A DNA stretch of 31,426 bases from Burkholderiaceae bacterium (GTDB lineage Bacteria; Pseudomonadota; Gammaproteobacteria; Burkholderiales; Burkholderiaceae). The DNA is taken from the NCBI GenBank assembly GCA_021166835.1, contig JAJPEN010000021.1:1-31426 (forward strand). Direction: 5' to 3'. This document shows positions 1 to 7,937 of this stretch, piece after piece. Positions within the stretch are counted from its first letter, which is position 1. Every line of letters starts with the position of its first letter. The notes under the pieces are model-generated. The model was not told the origin of the DNA. It was given only the letters and a program-made list of their open reading frames with translations, and made no database searches. The translations under genes were made by a program, and so were the position numbers.

Positions 1-1581
1 GTTCAGCGCATTGCCTTCCTGCTCGGTGGCGAGGTTGAAGGACAAGAGCCCGAGCGTGATGAGGGCGCCGAACACCCACATGCCGAGCAGCCAGACGCCG
101 GTCTCCCAGCCGCTCAGGCGGCTGCCCCAGGCGGAAGGCCCCCGGGCCTCCGTCTCGCCGGCGGCGACCGACGGTGCGCGCAGGCCGAGCGTGAGCAAGT
201 CGTAGACGATCAGGCAGACGCCGGCGGCGAAGACGAGGCCGAACAGCGGCACCATCGCCTTGGTGAACAGCATGGCGGGCGCAACGTCGCCGCCGAACCA
301 GTCGAGCCCGAGCGTGCGGTAGACGTGCACCTGCACGGTGCCGCCGAGCGCGAACGCCAGGGACATGCCGAGCATTCCGGCGAACAGCAGCCAGAAGCCG
401 AGCTTGCCCAGCCGTTGGTCGAAGCGTTCGATGCCGCGCACGAGCGGAATCGCGTAATACGCAGCCGCCAGCCCGAGCATGCCGAAGGTGCCGAACAGCG
501 CGAGGTGCGCGTGGCTGGGCGTGACCCACGTGCCGTGCGACCACGCGTTGGTGAGCGCGAAAGTCATCGTGAAGCCGAGGATGCCGGCGCCCACCTGTTC
601 GAGCACGACCGAGCCCAGGATGAAATAGAAGGCCGGCGCGTTGGCCAGCGGTCGACGGTCCAGGTGCGCGTCGAGGTAGATGTGCCAGAAGCAGAAGACC
701 AGCGGCAGCGGCTCGAGCGCGCTGAACAGCGACCCCCAGAACTGCCAGAAGTCGGGCGTGCCGATCCAGAAATAGTGGTGCGCGTTGCCGAGCAGGCCCG
801 ACAGCCAGACGAAGGTCACCCCCCAGAACACCGCGTAGCCGACGGTCTTCACGTTCGCGCCGAACATCAGCACGATCAGGAAGCCGACCAGGCTGATGTG
901 GATCACTTCCCAGACGCCTTCGACCCAGTAATGCACGACGAACCAGCGCAGATACTCCTGGCCGTCGATGCGCGCGACGAAGAACATGCCGAACACCCAC
1001 ACGGCGGTGAGAGCGGTGACGCCGATGCCCAGGCCCCAGTGGATCTCGTTCCACTGGCGCATCGGCGGGAAGGTGCGCAGCACGATCGTCGCCAGCATCG
1101 CGAAGCCGATCAGGATGACGAGGTCGGCGCCGCGTCCGGCGTCGATGTATTCGAGTCCTTCCTGCAGCCACGGCTGTCCCGCCCACCAGCCGGCGATTCC
1201 TCGTTGCGACAGCCCCAGCGTGAACACGTTCCAGGCGACCACCGCGGCGAGCGCCCAGAACAGCGTCTTCACCAGCCACGGCGAGGCCAGCTCGCGCTTC
1301 GACAGCAGCGGGCCCACGAAGAGGATCGTTCCGATGAAGCCGCAGAGGATCCACAGGATGCCCAGGTTCGTGTGCTCGCTGCGCGCGACGTTGAAGTTCA
1401 GCGTGCCGGCGAGCAGCGACGGGTCGACGCGCTGCGCCGCGATGATCAGTCCGAAGGCGACCTGCACGACGAACAGCCCGAGCATCAGCGCGAAGAAGCG
1501 GTAGCTCAGCCGCTGCGTGGCGTATTCGATGCGCATCGCTTGCCTCACTTGCTGCCTCACTTGCTGCCTCAGTTGCGACAT
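1..1581 (-). CDS. norB: Nitric oxide reductase large subunit NorB, 3' end outside the window
   Basis: This is the catalytic membrane subunit of a cytochrome-c-dependent NO reductase (2 NO to N2O). The 527 codons present contain the full active site. His70 (in SEHTNLG) is a low-spin heme b ligand. His217, His268 and His269 (HYWVEGVWE and NAHHYFWIGTP) match the non-heme FeB ligands. Glu221 and Glu225 match the NOR-specific glutamates, and His357/His359 (PSHAHLALFG) match the heme b and b3 ligands. The start is ATG at 1581, sharing TGATG with the norC stop; Met16 (position 1536) is an alternative. Residues 3-15 are a QVRQ repeat from a 12-bp tandem repeat. Known NorB proteins are about 450-475 residues. 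This one continues past 527 with further hydrophobic segments, so it is C-terminally extended. The NOR identity is secure; the exact NOR subfamily is not. Confidence 0.93.
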   Translation of the reverse strand, partial: MSQLRQQVRQQVRQAMRIEYATQRLSYRFFALMLGLFVVQVAFGLIIAAQRVDPSLLAGTLNFNVARSEHTNLGILWILCGFIGTILFVGPLLSKRELASPWLVKTLFWALAAVVAWNVFTLGLSQRGIAGWWAGQPWLQEGLEYIDAGRGADLVILIGFAMLATIVLRTFPPMRQWNEIHWGLGIGVTALTAVWVFGMFFVARIDGQEYLRWFVVHYWVEGVWEVIHISLVGFLIVLMFGANVKTVGYAVFWGVTFVWLSGLLGNAHHYFWIGTPDFWQFWGSLFSALEPLPLVFCFWHIYLDAHLDRRPLANAPAFYFILGSVVLEQVGAGILGFTMTFALTNAWSHGTWVTPSHAHLALFGTFGMLGLAAAYYAIPLVRGIERFDQRLGKLGFWLLFAGMLGMSLAFALGGTVQVHVYRTLGLDWFGGDVAPAMLFTKAMVPLFGLVFAAGVCLIVYDLLTLGLRAPSVAAGETEARGPSAWGSRLSGWETGVWLLGMWVFGALITLGLLSFNLATEQEGNALN

Positions 1582-1584
1582 CAC
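1540..1584. repeat. 12-bp in-frame tandem repeat at the norC/norB junction
   Basis: Units of TTGCTGCCTCAC lie at 1549-1560 and 1561-1572 (last base changed). They are flanked by a 9-bp shortened unit at 1540-1548 and a diverged unit at 1573-1584. The array covers the norC stop and the norB start. On the coding strand it encodes repeated Gln-Val-Arg-Gln in the NorB N-terminus. Gain or loss of a unit keeps the frame. Confidence 0.85.
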
Positions 1585-2528
1585 TTGCTCCCCAGGCTGC
1601 GGATGTACGCGACGAGCGCTTCGCGCTGCTCGGCGGTGGTGATCGATTCATAGCTCGGCATCACGCCGGGCGGGTAGCCGCGCGCGACGCGTGCATCGGG
1701 GTGCACGATCGACTCGAGCAGGTAGTCGGCGTCGGCCGTCACGGCCGATCCATCGGCGAGCTCGCGTTGCGAGCCGTACAGCCGGGCCCAGCCCGGACCG
1801 ACGACGCGCTCGGCGCCCTTCGAGTGGCAGGCGAGGCAGCCGAGCTCGTTGGCCAGCTGCCCGCCCTGCGCGGCGAGGTCCGTGGACGGCGAGGCCGCCG
1901 GTGCGCCCGCCGCGGCGGGGCTCGCCGCTTCGGCCGGGCGCGTCGCGCTGCGGGCAGCCGCGGCCGCCTCGCGCACGCCGGGCAGCGTAACCGGCGGCCA
2001 TCCCTCGGTATGGATCTGCGACGTGTACTCGAGGAACGCGACGAGCTGCCCGATCTCGTCGCGCGTGAACGGCAGCGTCGGCATGTGCGTGGGCGTTCCC
2101 CCGCGCCGCTCGATGCGCTCGCGCGCCGCCGGATAGCGTTCGAGGTAGTCCTCGTAGCGGTCGGTGCCGGCGGCCCTGGCGATCGCCGGATTGCCCAGTT
2201 GCAGGCGGATCGCCGCGGCCGTGGGCCACGCGTTGGCCGACGGCAGGAAGGCAGCGAGCCACGCGGGGCCGGCGCGCCGGTACAGGTCGGTGAGATCGGG
2301 GCCGAAATACGCGCCGTTGCCGACGATCGTGTGGCAGCCCATGCAGTTGTAGGCCTGGAAGACGCGCCGACCGTCCACCGCCGAGTGTCCGTCGAAAGAC
2401 ACGTTCTCGGGCAGCGCCTGCTCGCGCGAGCCGGTGAACGAGAACACCGACAGCGCGGCGAAGAGGATCACCATGAAGCCCAGCACCGCCAGCGCGGTGC
2501 GCCGTTTGCGCGGCTCGTCGTTGCACAT
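1581..2528 (-). CDS. norC: NorC-type cytochrome c with a second, CoxB-like heme-c domain
   Basis: This is the electron-donating subunit of the NO reductase, 315 residues, anchored by one N-terminal helix (about residues 11-31) with the hemes in the periplasm. The first domain is classical NorC: C62-x-x-C65-H66 followed by GNGAYFGPDL, and axial Met149 in THMPTLPF. After an Ala/Pro-rich linker (about 185-218) comes a second heme-c domain: C231-x-x-C234-H235, then VGPGW.RLYGS, YLLESI..P and axial Met290 in PPGVMPSY. That pattern is the one seen in the cytochrome c tail of caa3-type oxidase subunit II. Ordinary NorC has about 150 residues and one heme, so this is a fusion. ATG at 2528 is chosen because it follows the stop of the upstream small gene by 2 bp; an upstream in-frame ATG at 2678 would read through that gene. 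It overlaps norB by TGATG. Confidence 0.93.
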   Translation of the reverse strand: MCNDEPRKRRTALAVLGFMVILFAALSVFSFTGSREQALPENVSFDGHSAVDGRRVFQAYNCMGCHTIVGNGAYFGPDLTDLYRRAGPAWLAAFLPSANAWPTAAAIRLQLGNPAIARAAGTDRYEDYLERYPAARERIERRGGTPTHMPTLPFTRDEIGQLVAFLEYTSQIHTEGWPPVTLPGVREAAAAARSATRPAEAASPAAAGAPAASPSTDLAAQGGQLANELGCLACHSKGAERVVGPGWARLYGSQRELADGSAVTADADYLLESIVHPDARVARGYPPGVMPSYESITTAEQREALVAYIRSLGSK

Positions 2529-2530
2529 GC

Positions 2531-2743
2531 TCAGCCCTCCTCGTGCTCGAACAGCTCGCGCAGACTGCCGAGGAAGGCGTGGAAGACGTACACGGCGAGC
2601 ACGAAGCCGAGCGCGAACCAGAACCGCCACGCCCACTGGGACTCGGGCCAGAACTGGTAGTCGCGCCAGAACGGCCACGACAGCAGCACGCTGACCACGC
2701 TGGCCAGCACGGAAATCGAGAGGTCCGTCCAGCGGTGCGACAT
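2531..2743 (-). CDS. Small two-helix membrane protein upstream of norC
   Basis: This 70-residue protein has two likely membrane helices (about 7-25 and 38-58), the second preceded by a Trp-rich loop (WPFWRDYQFWPESQWAWRFW), and an acidic C-terminus. ATG at 2743 follows a clear Shine-Dalgarno (GAGGAG), and its stop lies 2 bp before norC, so it is probably the first gene of the nor operon. I do not recognise the family. Some NO reductases and heme-copper oxidases carry small accessory membrane subunits (for example NorH in Thermus), and by position this could be one. That is inference only. Confidence 0.8.
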   Translation of the reverse strand: MSHRWTDLSISVLASVVSVLLSWPFWRDYQFWPESQWAWRFWFALGFVLAVYVFHAFLGSLRELFEHEEG

Positions 2744-2771
2744 GCGGGTCTCCTCGCCCTGGGCCGTTTCG

Positions 2772-2799
2772 CTATAGGTATATATAAAATATAGATTAA
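2772..2799 (-). promoter_or_regulatory. AT-rich promoter/operator island before the nor operon
   Basis: Twenty-eight bases that are almost all A/T stand out in a roughly 70% G+C sequence, about 30 bp upstream of the first nor gene. They contain a perfect inverted repeat, TATAT-AAA-ATATA, at 2781-2793, and several TATA-like -10 candidates on the minus strand. A 23-bp reading centred here matches the enterobacterial NsrR consensus at only about 13 of 22 positions. A regulator-binding role is therefore plausible but not assigned. No TTGAT-N4-ATCAA box is present. Confidence 0.5.
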
Positions 2800-2837
2800 C
2801 GGGTGCAGCCAGGGGCTCGAAGATTTCCCTGTCGCGC

Positions 2838-3239
2838 TCAGGGTTTCGCGCCAGGCTCGTCGGCGGCTTTCCGGGCCGAGGCGTCGGCCGGCGTCGGGCG
2901 GTCCCCCGTCGTCTCTTCTGGCACGTAGACCATCGATCCGTCGCGCAGCCGGTACGCGGTTCCCGCCTTGGCGCCTTCGCCCTCGCCGATCTGCCCGGAC
3001 GAGCGGTATTCCTTCAGTTCGCGTCCTTCGCGCACCAGCATTCCCATGTCGGGCTTGCCGGGGTTGCGGATCACGATCAGGTCCTGCGCCGCGAAGGGGT
3101 TCAGCGGGTTCTCGATCACCGCGATCAGCAGCACGGCGATGACGACGAGGAAGACGTCGACGATGTTGACGACGCTCAGGATCGGGTCGTCGCCGTCGTC
3201 GTCGGACAGGATGTCGATGCCGATGCGCCGCTCACGCAT
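2838..3239 (-). CDS. DUF2149 protein (HmuV-like), ExbD-like single-span membrane protein
   Basis: 133 residues: a short cytosolic N-terminus, one membrane helix (about 22-44) and a periplasmic domain with a disordered, charged tail. The helix reads SVVNIVDVFLVVIAVLL. The ExbD in this same operon reads NVVPLVDVMLVLLAIVL, so the Asp that is essential in ExbD proton channels is at the equivalent place. DUF2149 proteins are known beside CobN-like and MotA/TolQ/ExbB proteins in hmu operons, where (from memory) the gene is called hmuV. ATG at 3239 overlaps the upstream ExbB-type gene by 8 bp. The proposed role, stator-rod partner of that protein in a proton-driven motor, is inference. Confidence 0.85.
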   Translation of the reverse strand: MRERRIGIDILSDDDGDDPILSVVNIVDVFLVVIAVLLIAVIENPLNPFAAQDLIVIRNPGKPDMGMLVREGRELKEYRSSGQIGEGEGAKAGTAYRLRDGSMVYVPEETTGDRPTPADASARKAADEPGAKP

Positions 3240-3720
3240 GGCCGGCTCCGCGCGCGCCGAGCAGCGCGTCGAGCTCCTCGAGCAGCCAGCGGCGGCGAAC
3301 CGACTGCACGACGAAGGTGATCGCCGCCGACAGCAGCGCGACGATGACCGCGGCGAAGGCGACCACGAGGTTCTCCGCCATTCCCTGCGCGTTGCCCGCG
3401 GCGACGGCGACGAGTGCGGGACCCATCGGGATCATCGTCGCCACCAGACCGAGCATCGGCGCGGTGCGGCTGACGATGCGCTGCATCTCGAGGCGGCGCA
3501 GCACGTGCAGTTCGAGCCGCTCGGGGCTCGCGTCGGGCTGCGCGTGCAGCCAGCGGGCGAGCGGCCGGCGGCCGTGTCCGCGCAGCGCGCGCAATGCCGT
3601 CTCGGCGAGCAGCGCGCCGAGGCAGTACAGCGCGTAGGCGAACATCGCCGCGAGCAGGATCAGCACCGGCGTCAGGAAGAAGCGGGAGATCTCGTAGAGG
3701 AAGGATTCGATGGCGTTCAT
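3232..3720 (-). CDS. MotA/TolQ/ExbB-family proton channel (HmuU-like)
   Basis: 162 residues with three membrane helices (about 12-36, 84-106 and 116-138). The family signature is TAPMLGLVATMIPMGPAL in the second helix; the operon's true ExbB has SNAPYLGLLGTVLGIM. A basic cytoplasmic stretch separates helix 1 from helix 2, as in ExbB. It is distinct from the ExbB at 9287-9712, so the operon carries two such channels. Its start overlaps the stop of the CobN-like gene (ATGA at 3717-3720) and it overlaps the DUF2149 gene downstream. This suggests translational coupling and a complex. It probably forms a proton-conducting pentamer that powers the CobN-like partner. Known context: hmu operons; mechanism: inference. 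Confidence 0.9.
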   Translation of the reverse strand: MNAIESFLYEISRFFLTPVLILLAAMFAYALYCLGALLAETALRALRGHGRRPLARWLHAQPDASPERLELHVLRRLEMQRIVSRTAPMLGLVATMIPMGPALVAVAAGNAQGMAENLVVAFAAVIVALLSAAITFVVQSVRRRWLLEELDALLGARGAGHA

Positions 3721-6700
3721 TGCGGAGGTGAAGGGTGAAGGGTGAAGAGTGAAGGGCGTGAGGGCGGCGGAAGGCGCTGGTCGCGCCATGCGCCGAAGGC
3801 TTGTGCGGTTGCACCCGCGGCGACGATGAGCGCGAGCCACGCTGCGTAGGTCCAGGCGGGAGGCGCATCGGCGGGCTGCTCGCGCGGCACCTCGCGCAGC
3901 TCCTGGCCGCGCACGCGCTCGAGCGGCGCTTCGGGCGCCGCGTCGTCGATCGGGGCAGGGTCCTGCGCTTCGGCCTGCGCAGGCTTCGATGCCTGCGCAG
4001 GCGACTGCGATGCCGGCTCCGCGGGCGCCTGCATCGCGTCGAGCCCGTAGCCCTGCGCCAGCTTTTCGACGTGCGCGACGAAGGTCTCGTTCGCCGTATG
4101 CACGTCGTGTCGCTGCGCGATCTCGCGCCACGCCTGCACCAGCTCGCGCTCGGTCGCTTCGTCGGCCTGCCAGTAGCCCTTGCGGATCGCCTCGAGCATG
4201 CGCTCGGCGATCTGCGCGAGCGCCGCCGGATTCGCCTGCTCGAACCATTCGCGGATGCCGAGCCGGTAACGGTCCTTCACGTAGATCTCGTGGAAAGCCT
4301 GCCACTGGTCGTCGCGCACGACGTCGCGGTCCATCGCCTGCCAGCCCCAGAAATTGTTGACGGCGTTCAGCAGCTGCAGCGTTCCCGCGTAGCCCTCGTC
4401 GCGCATCTGCGCGATCCAGTTCGGGTGCTGGTAGACCGAGCGCAGCTCGGTGGCGAGGAAGGTCGACGCGTTCTGCAGCCGCGCTCGCTTCGCATCGCGC
4501 AGGTTCGAGATGTACAGCTGGGGGCTGCGGCCATCGAGGAAGCGCACCGCGCTCGAGAGGCCGCCCAGGTACTCGAACGGATGATCGGTGTCGAGCAGCC
4601 CGCGCAGGTTCGACGAGCGCGAGAACACCGCCGCGTCGGTGCCGCGCAGGTGCTCGGCGTAGGCATCGACCGTCTCTCCGCTGCCGTCGCGAGGCTTCGT
4701 GCTCCAGCGCGACGGGTCGGGCCCGTAGCCCCACGACATCCGCGACAGGTACAGGCGCTCGAGCCTGCCGTCGCCCTCCTCCCAATGGTCGGAGGCGAGC
4801 GTCGCCTCGGGCACGCGCGTCCCGTAGTCGCCGCTCTCGTTGCCGAAGATGCGCGTGAGCGAGAACTCGCGCGCGGCCTGCGGGTCGACGCCGCGCGCGA
4901 GCAGCGTCGCGGCCACGCGCTCGACGTTCGCGCGCACCGGATTGTCCCGGGGCTGCTCGTCGAGCGAGGCGGCGAGCACGACGGCGCGTGACAGCCACTC
5001 CATCACGTTCGGGAACTGGTCGCGGTACAGCCCGGTGATCGAGATCACGGTGTCGATGCGCGGGCGGCCGAGCTGGGCCAGCGGTATCGGCTCGACGCCG
5101 ACGACGCGTCCGCCCGCGTCCCACTGCGGACGCATCCCAAGTGCGTAGAGCACCTGCGCCTCGAGGATGCCGAGATGGCGCATCGTCTCGGTGCTCCACA
5201 GCGTGAACGCGAGCTTGCGCGGCGCGCTTCCGTGGCTCGCGCGATGCGCCTCGATCAGCTCGTCGACGGCGCGCACGCCGGCCTCCCAGGCCGCGCGCGT
5301 CGGAATGCGCGACGGGTCGAAGCCGTAGACGTTGCGTCCGGTGGGCAGCGCGTCGGGATTGCGGATCGGGTCGCCGCCGTACGAAGGATCGACCCAGCGC
5401 GCCGACAGCGCTCGGACGATCGCTTCGATCTCGCCGTCGGCGTGCAGCGCCTCGCGGTATTCGCGTCCGCGCGCGGCAAGCTCGCGCAGGCCGGGATCGT
5501 CGATCGACCCCGGTGCGCGCGCTTCGTCGAAGACGAATTCGTCGACGAAGCGGTACGGCGCGCTTTCGGCGAGCTTGCGCCAGTCGCCGCGGAACGCCTC
5601 GGCGGCGCCTGCGGGCGCGGTGCGCGCGTACAGCGGCTCGCCGAGCATCTGCATCACGTTGCTCACCCGGTGCTCGCGCGGCGCATCGCGGCCGAGCGTG
5701 TGCAGGCCGAGCGGCTGCATCGCGCTGCCGAGCTCCTCGAGATGATCGCGCAGCGCGCGCGCGATGCGGTCGAAGTCGTCGACCGAAGCGCCTTCGTTCA
5801 TCCCGAGGTCGGCGAGCAGCCCCGCCTCCCGCGCCGCCTCGACGATGCGCTCGCGCAGTCGCTCGCGCACCGGGCCTTCGTCCACGGCATCGTGCTCGCG
5901 CAGCAGCGCGTCGAGCGCGGCCGTCTCGTCGGCGAGCCCCGCCGGGGCGAACGGCGGCGTCTGGTGGCTGACGATCACGCCGCGACCGCGACGCTTGACG
6001 TGCATCGCCTCGGCGACGTTGTCGACGATGTACGGGTAGACGACGGGAACGTTGCCGACGAGCAGGTTCGGATCGTCGTGCGCCCACAGCCCGCGCTCCT
6101 TGCCGGGCAGCCACTCCTGCGTGCCGTGCGTGCCGAAGTGCACGATCGCGTCGGCCCGGTGCCGCTCGCGTACCCACAGGTAGGTCGCCAGGTAGAAGTG
6201 GTTCGGTGGCATTTTCGTGTCGTGGAAGAGCTTCTTCTCGTCGCCGCCCGCCGCGGTCTCGGCGCGCATCGGCTGCGGCAGCACGACGAGCGCGCCGAGA
6301 TCCAGGCGCGGAATGACGAAGCCGCGCACGCCGTCGCGTTCGGCGATCCACGCGCTTTGCCCGGGCGCGCCCCAGGCTTGGCCGATGCGCGCGCGCACGC
6401 CGTCGGGCAGCGCCGCGTACCAGCGCTCGTAGTCGGCCAGCGGCAGGAACGCCCAGTGCGCGGTCTTCGTCAGCGAGTCGAGCGTGCCGGGCCGGTAAGC
6501 GGGGCGCAGCATCGCCTTGCCCGCTTCGATCAGCGCTTCCTCGGTGGTGCCATCGATCGCATAGCCGAGCGCGCGCAGGCGTTCGACGAGATGTTCGATC
6601 GAGCGCGGCACGTTCAGGTTCGACGCGCCCTGGTTCGTCTCCCCCGGCGGGTGGTTCCAGTAGAAGAGCGCCAGGCGCTTGTCGGCGTTGCGCATCGCGC

Positions 6701-7937
6701 GCAGCCGCGCCAGGCGCAGCGCCTTGCCGACCAGCATGTCGAGCTGCTCGGGAATCGGCACCAGTTCGCCGCCCTCGTTCGCCGCGAGCACGACCGGATC
6801 CTGCAGCCCAGCGTACTCGGCGTTCGTCAGCGTGAACGGCAGCTCGAAGCGGCTCACGCCCACCGGGTCAGAGAGATAGTCGTCGCGGCTGCCGTTGCGG
6901 TAGCCGAGCACCGGGATCGCCGGAACGTCGAGCGAGCGATGCCAGGCCTTGCGCGCATCGGGATCGATACCGAGGAAGGTGTGCACGAGCATCACGTGCA
7001 CGATCGGGCGGCCGTCGAGCAGCACGAGCGGCTCGTCCTGCACGGCGGGATCGATGCGCTTCGGGTTCGGGAAGCCGTCGCCGCCCGCCGGCGGCGACGG
7101 CTGCGCGGAAGGTCGTGCGGAATCGCTGCGCGCGCGTGCGATGCGCGATGCGCGGTAGAAGGCGATCGGCAGCGCGCCTGCCGCTTCGATCGCGCGCATC
7201 GTTTCGTCGACGGTTCGCGTCTGGCCGTCGGAGATATAGCTCGACGAGATCTCGATGCCGATCACCGGGCGGTCCCGCCAGTCGCGGCGGAAATGGCGCT
7301 GCCACCAGTCGAGGTACGCGGGCAGCGTCTCGATCACGCCGGCGTCGTGCTCGGGGTGGTAGATGCCGGACGCAGGCAGCGCGATCGGCGGCTCCGCCTG
7401 CGCTGCGCTGCCGCCGCCGATGAAGCGCGCGCGCAGGTAACGGAACAGCCGTTCGCGGTTCTCGCGCATGCCGGCGACGTAGTACTCGAAGACGCGCTGC
7501 GCCTCGGCGGCCTCGACGTGCAACGCGCGCATCCGCGTCGGCGGGCTCATCACGTGGATGCCGACGCCGGGCAGCGCCACTTCGCGCAGCCGGGCGCCGG
7601 CGACGCGTTCGACGAGCGCCTGGTCGTCGGTGCGCGGCGCATCGATCAGGACGAAGGCCGCGCCTTCGAGCGCGCGCGCGACGCCGGCTTCGCCTTCGAC
7701 GTCGACCTGCGTCCAGGCCAGCGCGACGTTTTCCCTGCGCGCCGCTTCCTCGAGCAGCCGGAACTTGCGCTCGAGCACCATCTTCGTCGACAACAGCGCG
7801 ACCTTCGTCTTCGCCGCAGTGGATGTCGACGGCGGAGCGTCGTTCGAAGCGTCGGAGCCGGCGCGCGCGGGCGTATTCGACACTGCGGCCAGCGCGAGCG
7901 CCGTCGCGAGGGGCGCGAGGATTCGGAGGATCTTCAT
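3717..7937 (-). CDS. Periplasmic, membrane-anchored CobN/BchH-family protein (HmuS-like dechelatase candidate)
   Basis: 1406 residues of the CobN / Mg-chelatase H family. Core signatures include HFGTHGTQEWLPGKERGLW (His600, His604, Glu608), followed by PYIVDNVAEAMHVKRRGRG. Classical CobN is cytosolic and inserts cobalt with the CobST ATPase. This protein instead starts with a signal peptide (hydrophobic 5-20, cleavage likely after ARA near 26). It ends with a Pro/Ala/Gln-rich linker and one membrane helix (about 1361-1384), so the catalytic body should face the periplasm. No CobS/CobT or ChlI/ChlD gene is present. It lies between a TonB receptor system and an ExbB/DUF2149 pair, the arrangement of HmuS, reported in Bacteroidota to remove iron from heme anaerobically. 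Start: ATG 7937, overlapping the tonB stop (ATGA). The last codons come from a GTGAAGG repeat. A cobalt or cobalamin role remains the main alternative. Confidence 0.93.
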   Translation of the reverse strand: MKILRILAPLATALALAAVSNTPARAGSDASNDAPPSTSTAAKTKVALLSTKMVLERKFRLLEEAARRENVALAWTQVDVEGEAGVARALEGAAFVLIDAPRTDDQALVERVAGARLREVALPGVGIHVMSPPTRMRALHVEAAEAQRVFEYYVAGMRENRERLFRYLRARFIGGGSAAQAEPPIALPASGIYHPEHDAGVIETLPAYLDWWQRHFRRDWRDRPVIGIEISSSYISDGQTRTVDETMRAIEAAGALPIAFYRASRIARARSDSARPSAQPSPPAGGDGFPNPKRIDPAVQDEPLVLLDGRPIVHVMLVHTFLGIDPDARKAWHRSLDVPAIPVLGYRNGSRDDYLSDPVGVSRFELPFTLTNAEYAGLQDPVVLAANEGGELVPIPEQLDMLVGKALRLARLRAMRNADKRLALFYWNHPPGETNQGASNLNVPRSIEHLVERLRALGYAIDGTTEEALIEAGKAMLRPAYRPGTLDSLTKTAHWAFLPLADYERWYAALPDGVRARIGQAWGAPGQSAWIAERDGVRGFVIPRLDLGALVVLPQPMRAETAAGGDEKKLFHDTKMPPNHFYLATYLWVRERHRADAIVHFGTHGTQEWLPGKERGLWAHDDPNLLVGNVPVVYPYIVDNVAEAMHVKRRGRGVIVSHQTPPFAPAGLADETAALDALLREHDAVDEGPVRERLRERIVEAAREAGLLADLGMNEGASVDDFDRIARALRDHLEELGSAMQPLGLHTLGRDAPREHRVSNVMQMLGEPLYARTAPAGAAEAFRGDWRKLAESAPYRFVDEFVFDEARAPGSIDDPGLRELAARGREYREALHADGEIEAIVRALSARWVDPSYGGDPIRNPDALPTGRNVYGFDPSRIPTRAAWEAGVRAVDELIEAHRASHGSAPRKLAFTLWSTETMRHLGILEAQVLYALGMRPQWDAGGRVVGVEPIPLAQLGRPRIDTVISITGLYRDQFPNVMEWLSRAVVLAASLDEQPRDNPVRANVERVAATLLARGVDPQAAREFSLTRIFGNESGDYGTRVPEATLASDHWEEGDGRLERLYLSRMSWGYGPDPSRWSTKPRDGSGETVDAYAEHLRGTDAAVFSRSSNLRGLLDTDHPFEYLGGLSSAVRFLDGRSPQLYISNLRDAKRARLQNASTFLATELRSVYQHPNWIAQMRDEGYAGTLQLLNAVNNFWGWQAMDRDVVRDDQWQAFHEIYVKDRYRLGIREWFEQANPAALAQIAERMLEAIRKGYWQADEATERELVQAWREIAQRHDVHTANETFVAHVEKLAQGYGLDAMQAPAEPASQSPAQASKPAQAEAQDPAPIDDAAPEAPLERVRGQELREVPREQPADAPPAWTYAAWLALIVAAGATAQAFGAWRDQRLPPPSRPSLFTLHPSPPQ
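3728..3755. repeat. GTGAAGG heptamer tandem repeat (4 units)
   Basis: Four 7-bp units (GTGAAGG, GTGAAGG, GTGAAGA, GTGAAGG) run head to tail in the 3' end of the CobN-like gene, where the minus strand reads them as the C-terminal LFTLHPSP. The same motif builds both arms of the long hairpin at 25051-25146, so this looks like a dispersed repeat family in this genome. Confidence 0.8.

Noticed and set aside
2744..2837. Terminator after the DUF2149 gene (CAGGG/CCCTG hairpin)
   Set aside because: Stem of only five pairs with a long loop and no T-tract directly after it.
3973..4002. GCCTGCGCAGGC palindrome occurring twice 18 bp apart
   Set aside because: It lies in the coding sequence of the Gln/Ala-rich linker and is explained by repeated Pro-Ala-Gln-Ala-type codons.
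3232..6351. Long minus-strand frame fusing an Arg-rich region to the ExbB-like protein
   Set aside because: The upstream part is the CobN-like gene read in another frame; the true start at 3720 overlaps the CobN-like stop.
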